Shown: one piece after another, positions 27,204-35,014 of the stretch
Layout of the letters: each line of letters opens with the position of its first letter
Position numbering within the stretch: position 1 is the stretch's first letter
Source of the DNA: Pseudomonas putida
GTDB taxonomy: Bacteria; Pseudomonadota; Gammaproteobacteria; Pseudomonadales; Pseudomonadaceae
Direction of reading: 5' to 3'
Length of the DNA stretch: 64,000 bases
NCBI RefSeq assembly: GCF_028682175.1
Contig: NZ_JANHKS010000001.1
Location: 62,001-126,000 of the forward strand
Translations under genes and position numbers: made by a program
The notes under the pieces: generated by a model
Seen by the model: only the letters and a program-made list of their open reading frames with translations
Database searches by the model: none
Told to the model about the DNA's origin: nothing

Positions 27204-27890
27204 CTAATGCGATACCTCTCGATGATGAGCTGAGAACTCGGACTCTCCAGTAAGCTCACCCATTATCTGTGGCCGTGCCACCGCGGATCGCTGAGCGACA
27301 AAATATTCGATCACTGCAGCCAACCACATGGAATAAGTCAGGAGCTCAACCCCCTCCTCTGCCGCTGTTTTAGCAAGCCTTGCATACCCCTCGTCAAGAA
27401 TTATGTGCCACAAAGCGCCCGTGCCAAAGATTCGAGAGAAGATCAAAATCCCCAAGCATGTCGAGATGGAGCCAAACATCGGCGTGCGCGTGAAAGCCGC
27501 TAAAGCATCCAGAGAGTTCTGCGCAATGCCAGGCTTGAACGCTTTCCAAATGCAAAACAATGCAATCGCGCAAAATGGCCAGCACCACGCGCTATGACTG
27601 ATTGGATCGAAAAGACCATCTAGCTCGCGCATCAGCAAACAGGCGAAGAACCCGCCTGCAAGAACCTTGAAGCCTCGTTCCGACGCCGAGCCAGGAGCAG
27701 TCCAGAAGAGCGCAGCACAGACAAAAAGCATGGCCTCTTGGGTGATCTCGGTGAACGAGATTTCGAGAATCTGCGTCTGAAAAACTGCGAGATCCAGCCA
27801 GAGCATCCCAAAGGCAATACCCACCAACCCCATTCGCAGCAAAATTCCTGCAGAGGCGTTGAGTAGCTGGCCATGCGTCGTATAGGACAT
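27204..27890 (-). CDS. Multi-pass membrane protein
   Basis: This 228-residue protein has about five to six hydrophobic helices spread over residues 10-200 and a hydrophilic C-terminus. ATG 27890 has AGGA upstream. It ends 15 bp from the convergent small membrane protein gene, over a short GC-rich inverted repeat (around TAGCG...CGCTA at 27186-27206) that might terminate one of them. I do not recognise the family. Confidence 0.7.
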   Translation of the reverse strand: MSYTTHGQLLNASAGILLRMGLVGIAFGMLWLDLAVFQTQILEISFTEITQEAMLFVCAALFWTAPGSASERGFKVLAGGFFACLLMRELDGLFDPISHSAWCWPFCAIALFCIWKAFKPGIAQNSLDALAAFTRTPMFGSISTCLGILIFSRIFGTGALWHIILDEGYARLAKTAAEEGVELLTYSMWLAAVIEYFVAQRSAVARPQIMGELTGESEFSAHHREVSH

Positions 27891-28448
27891 GAGCTTCCTG
27901 TGGTGCGTCAGAAAATGAGCTGACCTTTCTATACACTTTTCACATTTTCATCACATTTTTTTCACGAATGTTCGACATTCATTGTTTCGATGATCGAGGC
28001 AGCCACGTCTGTGTTAAGCCCTCTTGCTAGAGGGGTCACTAGACGTATGTGGCTGCGGCACAGCTACCATTTGTCCGCAGAGACAGGTAACTCAGCGTTG
28101 AGAGCTTGGCGGAGTGCCAGGTTGCCGGCCCACCTCGATGAAGGCGTGTTCGTCCGGATGCCAATTGCTTCAGTTGCCACTGTGGGGGGGCGATAGCGTC
28201 GTTCGGGCCTACAAAGGGGAGCGCTGCCGGCAATTAGCTGGGCAGACGCGTATGGGATGCATGTCACAAGTGCAGGGTTAGTCTCCCAACTAAGACAACC
28301 TAATCAGGTTGACGGATCATTACGGCACAGTCCCGAAGCTGGCGGTGCGCATTCATCAGGCTGTGGTAGCCTTTGGCCTGAAACGCTTTTTCGTCTGCCC
28401 ATCCTGGACATTGGGCCGAGCCAGATATTCATTAGCCTAGGAAGCTGT
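27891..28448. other. 558-bp region upstream of XRE regulator
   Basis: The stretch just upstream of the membrane protein gene (27925-27975) is AT-rich and promoter-like. The remainder holds no supported gene; open frames here lack ribosome sites. Confidence 0.35.
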
Positions 28449-28847
28449 ATGTCACTGAAATCCGCAATAGCTGTCGTGCTCAAGGCGATGCGAAAGGCTC
28501 GTGGCCTTTCACAGAAAGACTTGGCACAAGTCAGCAGCCGTACTTACGTTAGCAAGCTAGAACGCGGACAGAGCAGCCCTACCCTGGAAATGATTTCGAC
28601 GCTCAGCGCACCACTGGGGCTGAGCCCCCTGGCATTGGTTGCCGTCACTATCGCGGCAGAGACTGGTCAATCAACCCGTTCTTTGCTCCAGCAAACAGAA
28701 CTAGAGATGGCTGAGCTAGCCAGAGCAGGAGTACTCAAGGAGCTTCATATTTTAGAGAGCGGGCCGCGAAGCCGCATTACCCCTCGACTAACCAACGGCT
28801 TGGGCACAAAGTCTCTTGAACAAATTGAATTCAGCTTCGCCGATTGA
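28449..28847 (+). CDS. XRE-family transcriptional regulator
   Basis: This 132-residue protein has an N-terminal Cro/CI-type helix-turn-helix (residues about 10-65: RKARGLSQKDLAQ...TYVSKLERGQSSPTLEM). The C-terminal half is helical and may dimerise. ATG 28449 follows AGGAAG. It is a close relative of the regulator at 55982-56386, with the same length class and a nearly identical HTH, so one probably arose by duplication or separate import. The target is unknown; the neighbouring small genes are candidates. Confidence 0.88.
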   Translation: MSLKSAIAVVLKAMRKARGLSQKDLAQVSSRTYVSKLERGQSSPTLEMISTLSAPLGLSPLALVAVTIAAETGQSTRSLLQQTELEMAELARAGVLKELHILESGPRSRITPRLTNGLGTKSLEQIEFSFAD

Positions 28848-28885
28848 ACGCCACCAACCTGATCACGCGACTGCTAGATCTACGC

Positions 28886-29143
28886 CTACCTGCTATTAAC
28901 TCTGAGCGCGTCACCAAGTGCCCAACGTAAACGGCTGACTTCCAACGTCAGATGATCCCTGCTCTTGCTCGCCTCTGTATGCATCTTAACTAGCGTGCGA
29001 ATGTTCCGACGAGCATTCGAAAGATCTCTCTGAAGATCACTGATCTCGCAAGCAAGCATATGCGCCTGTTGCTTCCAGCAATCTAGGGCTGACGGCACGC
29101 CTAGCTCCTCGAACCCCTCGCAATCAATCAGATCGTTTTCCAC
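28886..29143 (-). CDS. Small coiled-coil protein
   Basis: This 85-residue protein has regular heptads from about residue 25 to the end (ACEISDLQRDLSNARRNIRT...). It starts at GTG 29143 with only a G-rich leader, so the start is uncertain. It is convergent with the XRE gene. The family is unknown. Confidence 0.45.
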   Translation of the reverse strand: MENDLIDCEGFEELGVPSALDCWKQQAHMLACEISDLQRDLSNARRNIRTLVKMHTEASKSRDHLTLEVSRLRWALGDALRVNSR

Positions 29144-29375
29144 CGCAGCCCCCAGGAGTACAAATGTTCTCCATAGAGAATATTCGTAACAGCTGTATGG
29201 ATCAACAGTACCCAGATGAAGGGTGATACGCTTCGCTTCCCTACGACGTCAGCCTGGTGGCTGGGATCGCTCCACTCCATACATTGCGGGACATTGGGCT
29301 AGCTCTCCGCCACCTTTCAACCAAACTGATGTTGCACATCTGCGATAGCAACCTCTGGGTGAAGTCGGCTTCAGG

Positions 29376-29723
29376 TTAGAGGCCCACCTCACCCGCAAAA
29401 TGCGCGTCACGGATCACATCCGTCGCATGGCCTTCAACCACCAACCGGCGTCGTAACCCGATATGTAGATGCCAGCGTTTACGATACCGAAGCTCGATAA
29501 CCTCAGGCTGATGGCTCTCATGATCACCCAGGTCAGCCAGGGAGACCTTCAAGATCTGAAATGCGTCCTGACCGATCGAAGACTCGAACAGGCGCGTTAA
29601 GTCATCCAAACCCGGCTCACGCCGGTAACTGGACAAGATCTCGGGGATGACCTTGCGCAGCGATTCGCCATACACTTTGGCGGCGAGCTGCCAAATCACT
29701 AGCTCTAAATTGCACTCTGGCAC
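29376..29723 (-). CDS. Hypothetical protein
   Basis: This 115-residue protein starts at GTG 29723 without a strong ribosome site. The first half is helical (LVIWQLAAKVYGESLRKV) and the second half contains a beta-like basic stretch (RYRKRWHLHIGLRRR). Not recognised; it is plausible by composition only. Confidence 0.45.
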   Translation of the reverse strand: MPECNLELVIWQLAAKVYGESLRKVIPEILSSYRREPGLDDLTRLFESSIGQDAFQILKVSLADLGDHESHQPEVIELRYRKRWHLHIGLRRRLVVEGHATDVIRDAHFAGEVGL

Positions 29724-30263
29724 ACCAGCACCGCTCCGTCGTTCATTTCAATAATTGTGTAAACCGCTCGTGCATCCCAACGCCAGTTGTCCAGCTACCA
29801 ATTCGAGGGCAGGATTGGTCGTCATTGGAACACGGCCTGTATAGGCACTCGAAATGCTTGTCGAGCATGATTTAAACCATAACGATCCCAACGCACTCCG
29901 CAGGCACTGCCAATTCTTCGAGCCCCGTGCGAGCGATCTCAAACAGGACGGTCGCCAGGCAGGCGCACTCTCGAATATTGCACAGGCGTTAAAGGCAGAT
30001 AGCCGACGGCAAAAGAATACCGTGCAGTGATTGCAGACGACTGGCTTCTCTGCCGAGACGTGCAGCAACCTTTACCGAGGCAAATGATCCATGCATCTAT
30101 GGCCGGATACCGGCAGAAGCACAACGACCAAGGCTAGGATGCATACTGGCGCAGCCTGGCTAGGGCATCCGTTCTGACCACCAGCGCAATGCCAAGCGAC
30201 ACATAGAAGCATCTTTCTGCATCGCTGAGATCGCGCCCATTCCAAGCAACGGAACAACGAAAT

Positions 30264-30512
30264 GCGCAGATTGATTCCTACAGACTTGATCATGCGGGTG
30301 CGGCCGGCACCGTAACCACTCAGGTAGACACTTTGCACCGGATCGAACCTGCGGTAGCGAAGAAGGCGGTGGTTGCCGCTGGCTTTGTCTTCGTAGGCCA
30401 GAGCGAGGTATTGGCGAACCCTGGTGATAAACACGAGCTGAGAGTGTTCGATCCGGCGATCAAACGGCACACCGACAAATTTGCCTATGTGTTCAAAAAG
30501 CCCATCAAATAG
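30264..30512 (+). pseudogene. 3' remnant of a COG4798-type methyltransferase gene
   Basis: The frame ending at TAG 30510-30512 reads DHAGAAGT...VDTLHRIEPAVAKKAV, then FDPAIKRHTDKFAYVFKKP. This matches the C-terminal part of predicted SAM-dependent methyltransferases of the COG4798 type as I know them. The N-terminal SAM-binding half is absent upstream and there is no start codon in context, so this is a gene fragment of about 80 codons. Confidence 0.6.
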
Positions 30513-30641
30513 CCTGGACAAGCAATGCCCAAATTGTCGATGGCGCCGGCCTAAGCTGTTAAGGTGCGCATGAGACTAAAGCATGGAGGCAGTGTCGAGC
30601 GGCGTTATCGGGTTGATTTTCCAAGCCATCAGGGATGATAC

Positions 30642-30665
30642 AAAAAGCCGCCCGTAGGGCGGCTT
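30642..30665 (-). terminator. Rho-independent terminator of MvaT-like gene
   Basis: AAGCCGCCC and GGGCGGCTT form a 9-bp stem with a 3-base loop, followed on the minus strand by five T. It is 20 bp after the stop of the MvaT-like gene. Confidence 0.9.
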
Positions 30666-30684
30666 CAATTGTCAGCTCGACCGG

Positions 30685-31053
30685 TCAGTGGGCGAGCCAG
30701 GACTCAACCTCATCGCTACCGTGCTCGGCTTTCCAAGCCTTCAAGGTCTTGTGATTTCCGCCTTTGGTCTCGACCACTTCGCCGCTGTGGGGATTCTTGT
30801 AGACCTTAACAGTGCGAGCACGACGAGTAGCTTTTTCTGGGGCAGCGGGCGCTCCTTTCCGGCTAGCCGCTTGCGGATCAAGGATGTTGATCACATCCTT
30901 CAGGCTGCAGCCATATTCGTCCAACAGGTCGCGCAGTTTGGTTTCAAACTCAATTTCTTTCTTCAGGCCGGTGTCGTTTTTCAGCGTTTCCAGCTCTGCG
31001 AGCTGTGCTGCGAGCTGTTGTTCGAGTTTGCGGAATTCGGCGAGACGAGACAT
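30685..31053 (-). CDS. MvaT/MvaU-family H-NS-like xenogeneic silencer
   Basis: This 122-residue protein has an N-terminal coiled-coil oligomerisation region (about 1-60), a basic Ala/Lys-rich linker, and the typical MvaT DNA-binding end: KVYKNPHSGEVVETKGGNHKTLKAWK, whose GGN loop inserts into the minor groove of AT-rich DNA. ATG 31053 follows AGGAG, and a strong terminator ends the gene. Pseudomonas has chromosomal MvaT and MvaU; extra copies on islands and plasmids dampen the cost of foreign DNA. This copy may silence the AT-rich recombinase and defence genes nearby. It is also a strong genus marker. Confidence 0.93.
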   Translation of the reverse strand: MSRLAEFRKLEQQLAAQLAELETLKNDTGLKKEIEFETKLRDLLDEYGCSLKDVINILDPQAASRKGAPAAPEKATRRARTVKVYKNPHSGEVVETKGGNHKTLKAWKAEHGSDEVESWLAH

Positions 31054-31132
31054 GTGAAGCTCCTAGTACCTAATGGTTTTATAAATGTTAGTTGATTGCC
31101 AATGCCCAGTCATTTTTCTCGACAACTGCCGG

Positions 31133-31444
31133 CTAGCGATCAGTGAGTTCCAGGTGTCCGTCGCAGCTTAGAAGCGCTTGAAGCTTTTGCCCATCAGCAT
31201 CCAGAGGAACAATCCACCAATGGGTTGCGGTGTCGTAGTGGTTTCCGCCGACCAGGCGGTATGTCCTGGTGCCTGACGGGTTTTGGTGCTTCGCGAAATA
31301 ATCAGCTACCGACTTCTCGATGAATGCTGAATCGGCTTCAGGGCAATTCAATTTGTAGCTGTCATCACCGCAACCGCTCACCACCGGGAGGGTTGATGCC
31401 ACAGCAAGCCATCCGAACAATCTCACGTTGAAAAACCTCTGCAC
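31133..31444 (-). CDS. Small predicted lipoprotein
   Basis: This 103-residue protein has a signal peptide ending in a lipobox (LPVVSGC, Cys at about 25), so it should be lipidated and face the periplasm. GTG 31444 has GGAGGG upstream. The mature part is short and polar. The function is unknown. Confidence 0.7.
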   Translation of the reverse strand: MQRFFNVRLFGWLAVASTLPVVSGCGDDSYKLNCPEADSAFIEKSVADYFAKHQNPSGTRTYRLVGGNHYDTATHWWIVPLDADGQKLQALLSCDGHLELTDR

Positions 31445-31538
31445 TTTTTCCCTCCATTGATCTGGCGCCTCGTAGAGCGCCTGGGCGACACACCTAGTGC
31501 TTCATTACACTGGGCGATCATTACTACTGAGCTCTGGC

Positions 31539-31733
31539 ATGAACCTTACTGACGCGATGATCGTGTTGCTACTCGCGGCTCGGATACACGGGACTGACGA
31601 AGGTGTTCGTGCGGTAGCGAAAAATGTTGTGAAGAAGCTGCCTCGTAGCAAGCGTGATGGCGTTTACAAGGTGATCGACAGCAAACAGCCTCTGCGAATG
31701 GTTTGGTTGATCGCGGATAACCTTGATGTGTAG
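31539..31733 (+). CDS. Small DUF7740-like protein
   Basis: This 64-residue protein starts at ATG 31539 (MNLTDAMIVLLLAARIHGTDEGVR...), and its LTDA...LLLAARIHGTD pattern is one I associate with DUF7740 proteins of Pseudomonas. The ribosome site is weak. It is followed by the interrupted AbrB-like gene on the same strand. No function is known. Confidence 0.5.
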   Translation: MNLTDAMIVLLLAARIHGTDEGVRAVAKNVVKKLPRSKRDGVYKVIDSKQPLRMVWLIADNLDV

Positions 31734-31772
31734 CTGGTGGGGTTCCCCAGACAATAGGGTATGGAGTTGGCT

Positions 31773-32003
31773 ATGAGCATGTCGATCGAAGTGATGATTG
31801 AAGACTGAGACGGTGATGGTGCCATCCGGATTCCTGACGAGGTTCTCCAAGACCTGGGGGTCGACGTTGGGGACTCCCTATATGTCACCGTAGAGTACGT
31901 GGGCAACAAGCCGTGCTTGGTTCTCTCTAAGACACCGACTCTCCCTGACAAAATTGATGAGCTGGTTGAGTCGTGGAACGGCCAAGCTGCTAAGCCCGAA
32001 TAA
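31773..32003 (+). pseudogene. AbrB/MazE-like gene interrupted by an in-frame TGA
   Basis: From ATG 31773 the frame reads MSMSIEVMIED, then TGA at 31806-31808, then continues without break as DGDGAIRIPDEVLQDLGVDVGDSLYVT...LVLSKTPTLPDKIDELV to TAA 32001. The downstream part is a typical AbrB/SpoVT swapped-hairpin motif, as in MazE-type antitoxins (IRIPxEVLxxLGVxxGDxLxV). Only one stop interrupts an otherwise intact 77-codon gene, so this is a recent nonsense mutation or a sequence error. No start codon with a ribosome site follows the stop. No toxin gene is evident alongside. Confidence 0.65.
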
Positions 32004-32029
32004 CCTTTTGAGGGCGCGCCCTTCGGGTC

Positions 32030-32112
32030 GGCTGTCGTGAACCAAGCCGCCCTACTACGTACGGCGTCTTGGCCCTTCGGGCTTTCATCCTCGCGCCTGC
32101 GCGCTCCGCTTG
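32030..32112. repeat. Direct repeat copy 1 (~85 bp)
   Basis: Begins GGCTGTCGTGAACCAA, contains GGCGTCTTGGCCCTTCGGG and ends CTGCGCGCTCCGCTTG. The same blocks in the same order recur at 32458-32546, with small differences between them. The two copies flank one small minus-strand gene. Confidence 0.85.
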
Positions 32113-32116
32113 CCCA

Positions 32117-32332
32117 TTAGTGTCGTGTTGCGTCCAACTTGCTCCAGTCCAAGGGGTTCACCAGAAGATCGATAGACAGCTTCAGCTCGTCTTCAATATT
32201 TCTGAAGACCGTATCGAGATTGGGGTGAACTTCACTTTCACGAAGAGCAGTTACGAGCCTGAGAAACGCTCTACCAGTAGCAAGCGGCATGTGAATGTCG
32301 CAGTAGACCATGTCGTCAGTTTCGGTAGCCAT
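32117..32332 (-). CDS. Small hypothetical protein between direct repeats
   Basis: This 71-residue protein starts at ATG 32332 with a strong GGAGG nine bases upstream. The sequence is helical (FLRLVTALRESEVHPNLDTVFRNIEDELKL) and of unknown family. Because it is enclosed by two copies of an ~85-bp repeat, it may be a gene-cassette-like cargo or a gene duplicated with its flanks. Confidence 0.62.
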   Translation of the reverse strand: MATETDDMVYCDIHMPLATGRAFLRLVTALRESEVHPNLDTVFRNIEDELKLSIDLLVNPLDWSKLDATRH

Positions 32333-32457
32333 TTTGGTGGCCCTCCATCACAGATCTGAACGTGATGAGTCTAGACCTCTGCTGATGAACCGTGAACTGA
32401 ACCGTACGCTGGTGCCCAGGAGGAAACTTGAGTTCAATGGCGTGACTCTTCGAGCGA

Positions 32458-32546
32458 GGCTGTCGTGAACCAAGGCGCCCGCTGGCGTCTTGGCCCTTCG
32501 GGGATCCATCCGTCACGCTTTCGGCTGCACCTGCGCGCTCCGCTTG
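32458..32546. repeat. Direct repeat copy 2 (~85 bp)
   Basis: Second copy of the repeat at 32030-32112, sharing GGCTGTCGTGAACCAAG, GGCGTCTTGGCCCTTCGGG and CTGCGCGCTCCGCTTG. A short insertion near the middle makes it a few bases longer. Confidence 0.85.
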
Positions 32547-32815
32547 TTCGCACCGGTGTGCGGAATCATACCTTTGATGTCAGATTCGCAGTGTGTGAGC
32601 TCCTCAACCCTAGAGATTAAATCGACGGGATCATCTGCCCTAATCGATTTCCAGATAACGGATCTCGTGATCTCCTAGATCAGGGTGGCTCATCATCCGG
32701 GCTCCATCTCGAAATGGTGGAATCCGGCCAGCAACACATCCCCACGGGATGCCCCATGACCACAGATTAGACTGAAGGCCGCGCGCTCTTCGGCAGCGCC
32801 GCCCCGGCCCGACAA

Positions 32816-33079
32816 GTGACTGCTGCTGTAGCACTTACGCCGACATCAGCACTCGTACCTTCGCCTCCCCCCAAGCCACGGACAAAAAAGAAAGCCGCAA
32901 AGGCGTTCACTCCGCGCCTCCGAGTAACCATGCAAGTGGGCAACCAGTTTGAGGGCAAAACCTACGATCTGATCCACGTAGCCGACACTTTGAGCACCCT
33001 CCTCGCTGAGCAGGAAGCGGTTAAGATGGCCCGGAAAAAATACCGGTACGTGGAAGTGGTTTCTGTGAAGTCTATGTAG
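32816..33079 (+). CDS. Small basic hypothetical protein
   Basis: This 87-residue protein has a Pro/Lys-rich N-terminus (PPPKPRTKKKAAK) followed by a compact domain (RLRVTMQVGNQFEGKTYDL...YVEVVSV). A TAG closes the frame 15 codons upstream, so GTG 32816 is the likely start; ATG 32933 would keep only the compact domain. It may bind nucleic acid. The family is unknown. Confidence 0.5.
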   Translation: MTAAVALTPTSALVPSPPPKPRTKKKAAKAFTPRLRVTMQVGNQFEGKTYDLIHVADTLSTLLAEQEAVKMARKKYRYVEVVSVKSM

Positions 33080-33130
33080 CGATCAATTCACGTCGAGAAA
33101 CAATCCCCTCGACATTTCCGATGATCTCAC

Positions 33131-33787
33131 TCATGAATCGAAGCGTAGCTCCTCTTCCTGAGTTTCAATCCTGAGCAGCCCTTCTTTGGGGACTTCAAGG
33201 GTGTGGTAAGAGACACCGCCCTTATCAGCGTGAGATCGTTTGAGCAGAAAAAGCACGTCGTCTGACTCGGCGATTTGGCAGGCCTGTGTACGATCCAAGT
33301 TTTTATAGATCAGTGTCCGCTCACTGCATTTTGCAGCAGTGTTGAGCGCTGCGTTTCTAGCCACTCCTGAGGGGAATTGCATGGTCAGGTACCAAGAGCC
33401 AACCAGCAAAATGGCAAGTGAAAAAAAACCCGCCGTGATCTTCAGTGAGGTGCGTAGCTCGCGAGCCCGATCAGCAATCCGGGCCATCCATGACGGCATA
33501 CTTTGAGGCGCTGGTGCCTTCCCAGGCCGCTCGAGCAAAGCCAGCATGACCGCGATCAAGAGCGCCGCAGCTATACCGACCATGAATGCCCCGATCCACG
33601 AGACGATACCTACACCACCACCATAGATTGCGTACTTTTGAGCTCCAAAGTTCAGCCGGTCGAACGAAACGTTTAGGGTCTGGTAATACTTCTCCAGGTG
33701 TACATAGCCACTCATGGTGAAAGCACCCAGCATGCCCGCGATAACCAATGCCGCTTCAATGCGAAGAAATTTTCGATACCTCGACAA
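33131..33787 (-). CDS. Membrane protein, unknown
   Basis: This 218-residue protein has three hydrophobic segments (about 12-28, 57-85 and 118-135) and a polar C-terminal domain of about 80 residues, probably periplasmic, with two Cys (about 154 and 170) that could pair. The start at TTG 33787 is uncertain. Not recognised. Confidence 0.6.
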   Translation of the reverse strand: MSRYRKFLRIEAALVIAGMLGAFTMSGYVHLEKYYQTLNVSFDRLNFGAQKYAIYGGGVGIVSWIGAFMVGIAAALLIAVMLALLERPGKAPAPQSMPSWMARIADRARELRTSLKITAGFFSLAILLVGSWYLTMQFPSGVARNAALNTAAKCSERTLIYKNLDRTQACQIAESDDVLFLLKRSHADKGGVSYHTLEVPKEGLLRIETQEEELRFDS

Positions 33788-33850
33788 AGCGCCTGCGGCT
33801 GCTTGGCCCGCTCAAACTATCTTGGCATTTCCCGTCTCTGAACATCAGAC

Positions 33851-34141
33851 TTAAAGTTGAGCCTCATCGCTCCTCAGCACCGATGCGTCCTCGAAGCCAC
33901 CGTGCCTAGCCCGAATCATCCCTTGGTGGATTAGCTCCAAGGTGTGAACAGCGCACACGAACAGCTCCGAGCCAGCCGAAGTAAGCACCACACCACGCGG
34001 TTTTCTCTCGAAAAGCCCCACACCCAGGTGACCCTCTAATTGTCTGATCTGCTTACTGACAGCGCTTTGCGTCAACCCGAGCTCCCGAGCTGAGCGCGTG
34101 AAGTTAAGAGTCCGACCTACTGACGCTAATGTGACAAGCAT
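33851..34141 (-). pseudogene. Truncated LysR-family regulator (HTH only)
   Basis: The frame encodes a LysR winged helix-turn-helix (FTRSARELGLTQSAVSKQIRQLEGHLGVGLFER) and stops after about 96 codons, so the ~200-residue effector domain is missing. In-frame codons before the first ATG read TLPPLD, the usual LysR N-terminus, so the proper start has also been lost. It is probably a remnant. Confidence 0.7.
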
Positions 34142-34305
34142 GTCCAGAGGAGGAAGCGTTCTTTGAGTAAGCGTCCGGCGAAGTCGCCTTTACTGTCCAA
34201 ACATCAAGATAATGGTGCCCGCCTCAGTTTTCCGGACTGGTCAAATAATTCGCTGGTGCTGGCAAATTAAGAACTGGGAAGCGGCTGGCTCATAGGTCTT
34301 GCACC

Positions 34306-34953
34306 TTAGTCTTTTAGGATTGCATCCAACAAATGGGTCGGCTGCTCGACTAGCTTGTCGGCACCGCACTCGGTCAGCTCCTTACGGTCGCCGTAGCCCC
34401 AAAGGACGCCAATGGCAAGTAATCCGTTTTGATGGGCGGCTATAATATCATCGCGTTTGTCACCGATCATGCAGGCGGATTTAGGACGGATCGCTTCTAT
34501 CGCCAGCATTGTATCCAGCAAGCGAGATTTATCGTCCAGTTTACCGTCCGGCGAAGTACCGAAAACGTTTTGGAAATACCTTCGCAGCCCTGTATCACTC
34601 AGAATGCGCTCGGCAAACCCCTGACGTTTAGAGGTAGCAACGTACAACGCATATCCTTGTGTAGCCAGCGAATCAATAACTTGTCTAATTCCCGTGTAAG
34701 CCACTGATCCAGAGATACCGTCCTGCCCATAATGTGTCCGGTACAACTCGACGCCCTCGTCGACCCGGTCATCTCCGTAAGGCTCTAGCAATTGCGCCAT
34801 TACCTGAGTCATCGGCGGCCCCAAAAGGTGCGTGATTCCGGCATAGGGCGTGAAGTCATGACCTAGAGCCCGAACTGCGTGTGTCAGGCTGACGACGATA
34901 CCTGGTGCGGAATCAACAAGAGTGCCGTCTAGGTCGAAGATGAGATTTTTCAT
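34306..34953 (-). CDS. HAD phosphatase (phosphoglycolate phosphatase-like)
   Basis: This 215-residue phosphatase has motif I FDLDGTLVDS (about 5-14), motif II ATSKR (about 113), motif III Lys in GKLDDKS (about 140) and motif IV MIGDKRDD (about 162), with a helical C1 cap. It is intact for phosphatase catalysis. ATG 34953 follows AAGGACA; a longer frame upstream would run into the IS66 transposase gene and is not used. It may hydrolyse phosphoglycolate or a nucleotide monophosphate. The gene lies at the left flank of the IS66 element and may be transcribed from it. Confidence 0.85.
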   Translation of the reverse strand: MKNLIFDLDGTLVDSAPGIVVSLTHAVRALGHDFTPYAGITHLLGPPMTQVMAQLLEPYGDDRVDEGVELYRTHYGQDGISGSVAYTGIRQVIDSLATQGYALYVATSKRQGFAERILSDTGLRRYFQNVFGTSPDGKLDDKSRLLDTMLAIEAIRPKSACMIGDKRDDIIAAHQNGLLAIGVLWGYGDRKELTECGADKLVEQPTHLLDAILKD

Positions 34954-35014
34954 AGCTGTCCTTTGTCGAACTGTGCGCTTTTGGAGTGTGCGCCGGGCAT
35001 AATGTCTTGCGTGA

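Noticed and set aside
29853..30029. 58-codon plus-strand open frame with protein-like composition
   Set aside because: No ribosome site and no recognisable family; it may be a relic, but the evidence is too thin to list.
31806..31850. Possible selenocysteine recoding at the in-frame TGA of the AbrB-like gene
   Set aside because: The only nearby hairpin (GATGG..CCATC) has a loop too small for a bacterial SECIS element, and AbrB-like proteins are not known selenoproteins.
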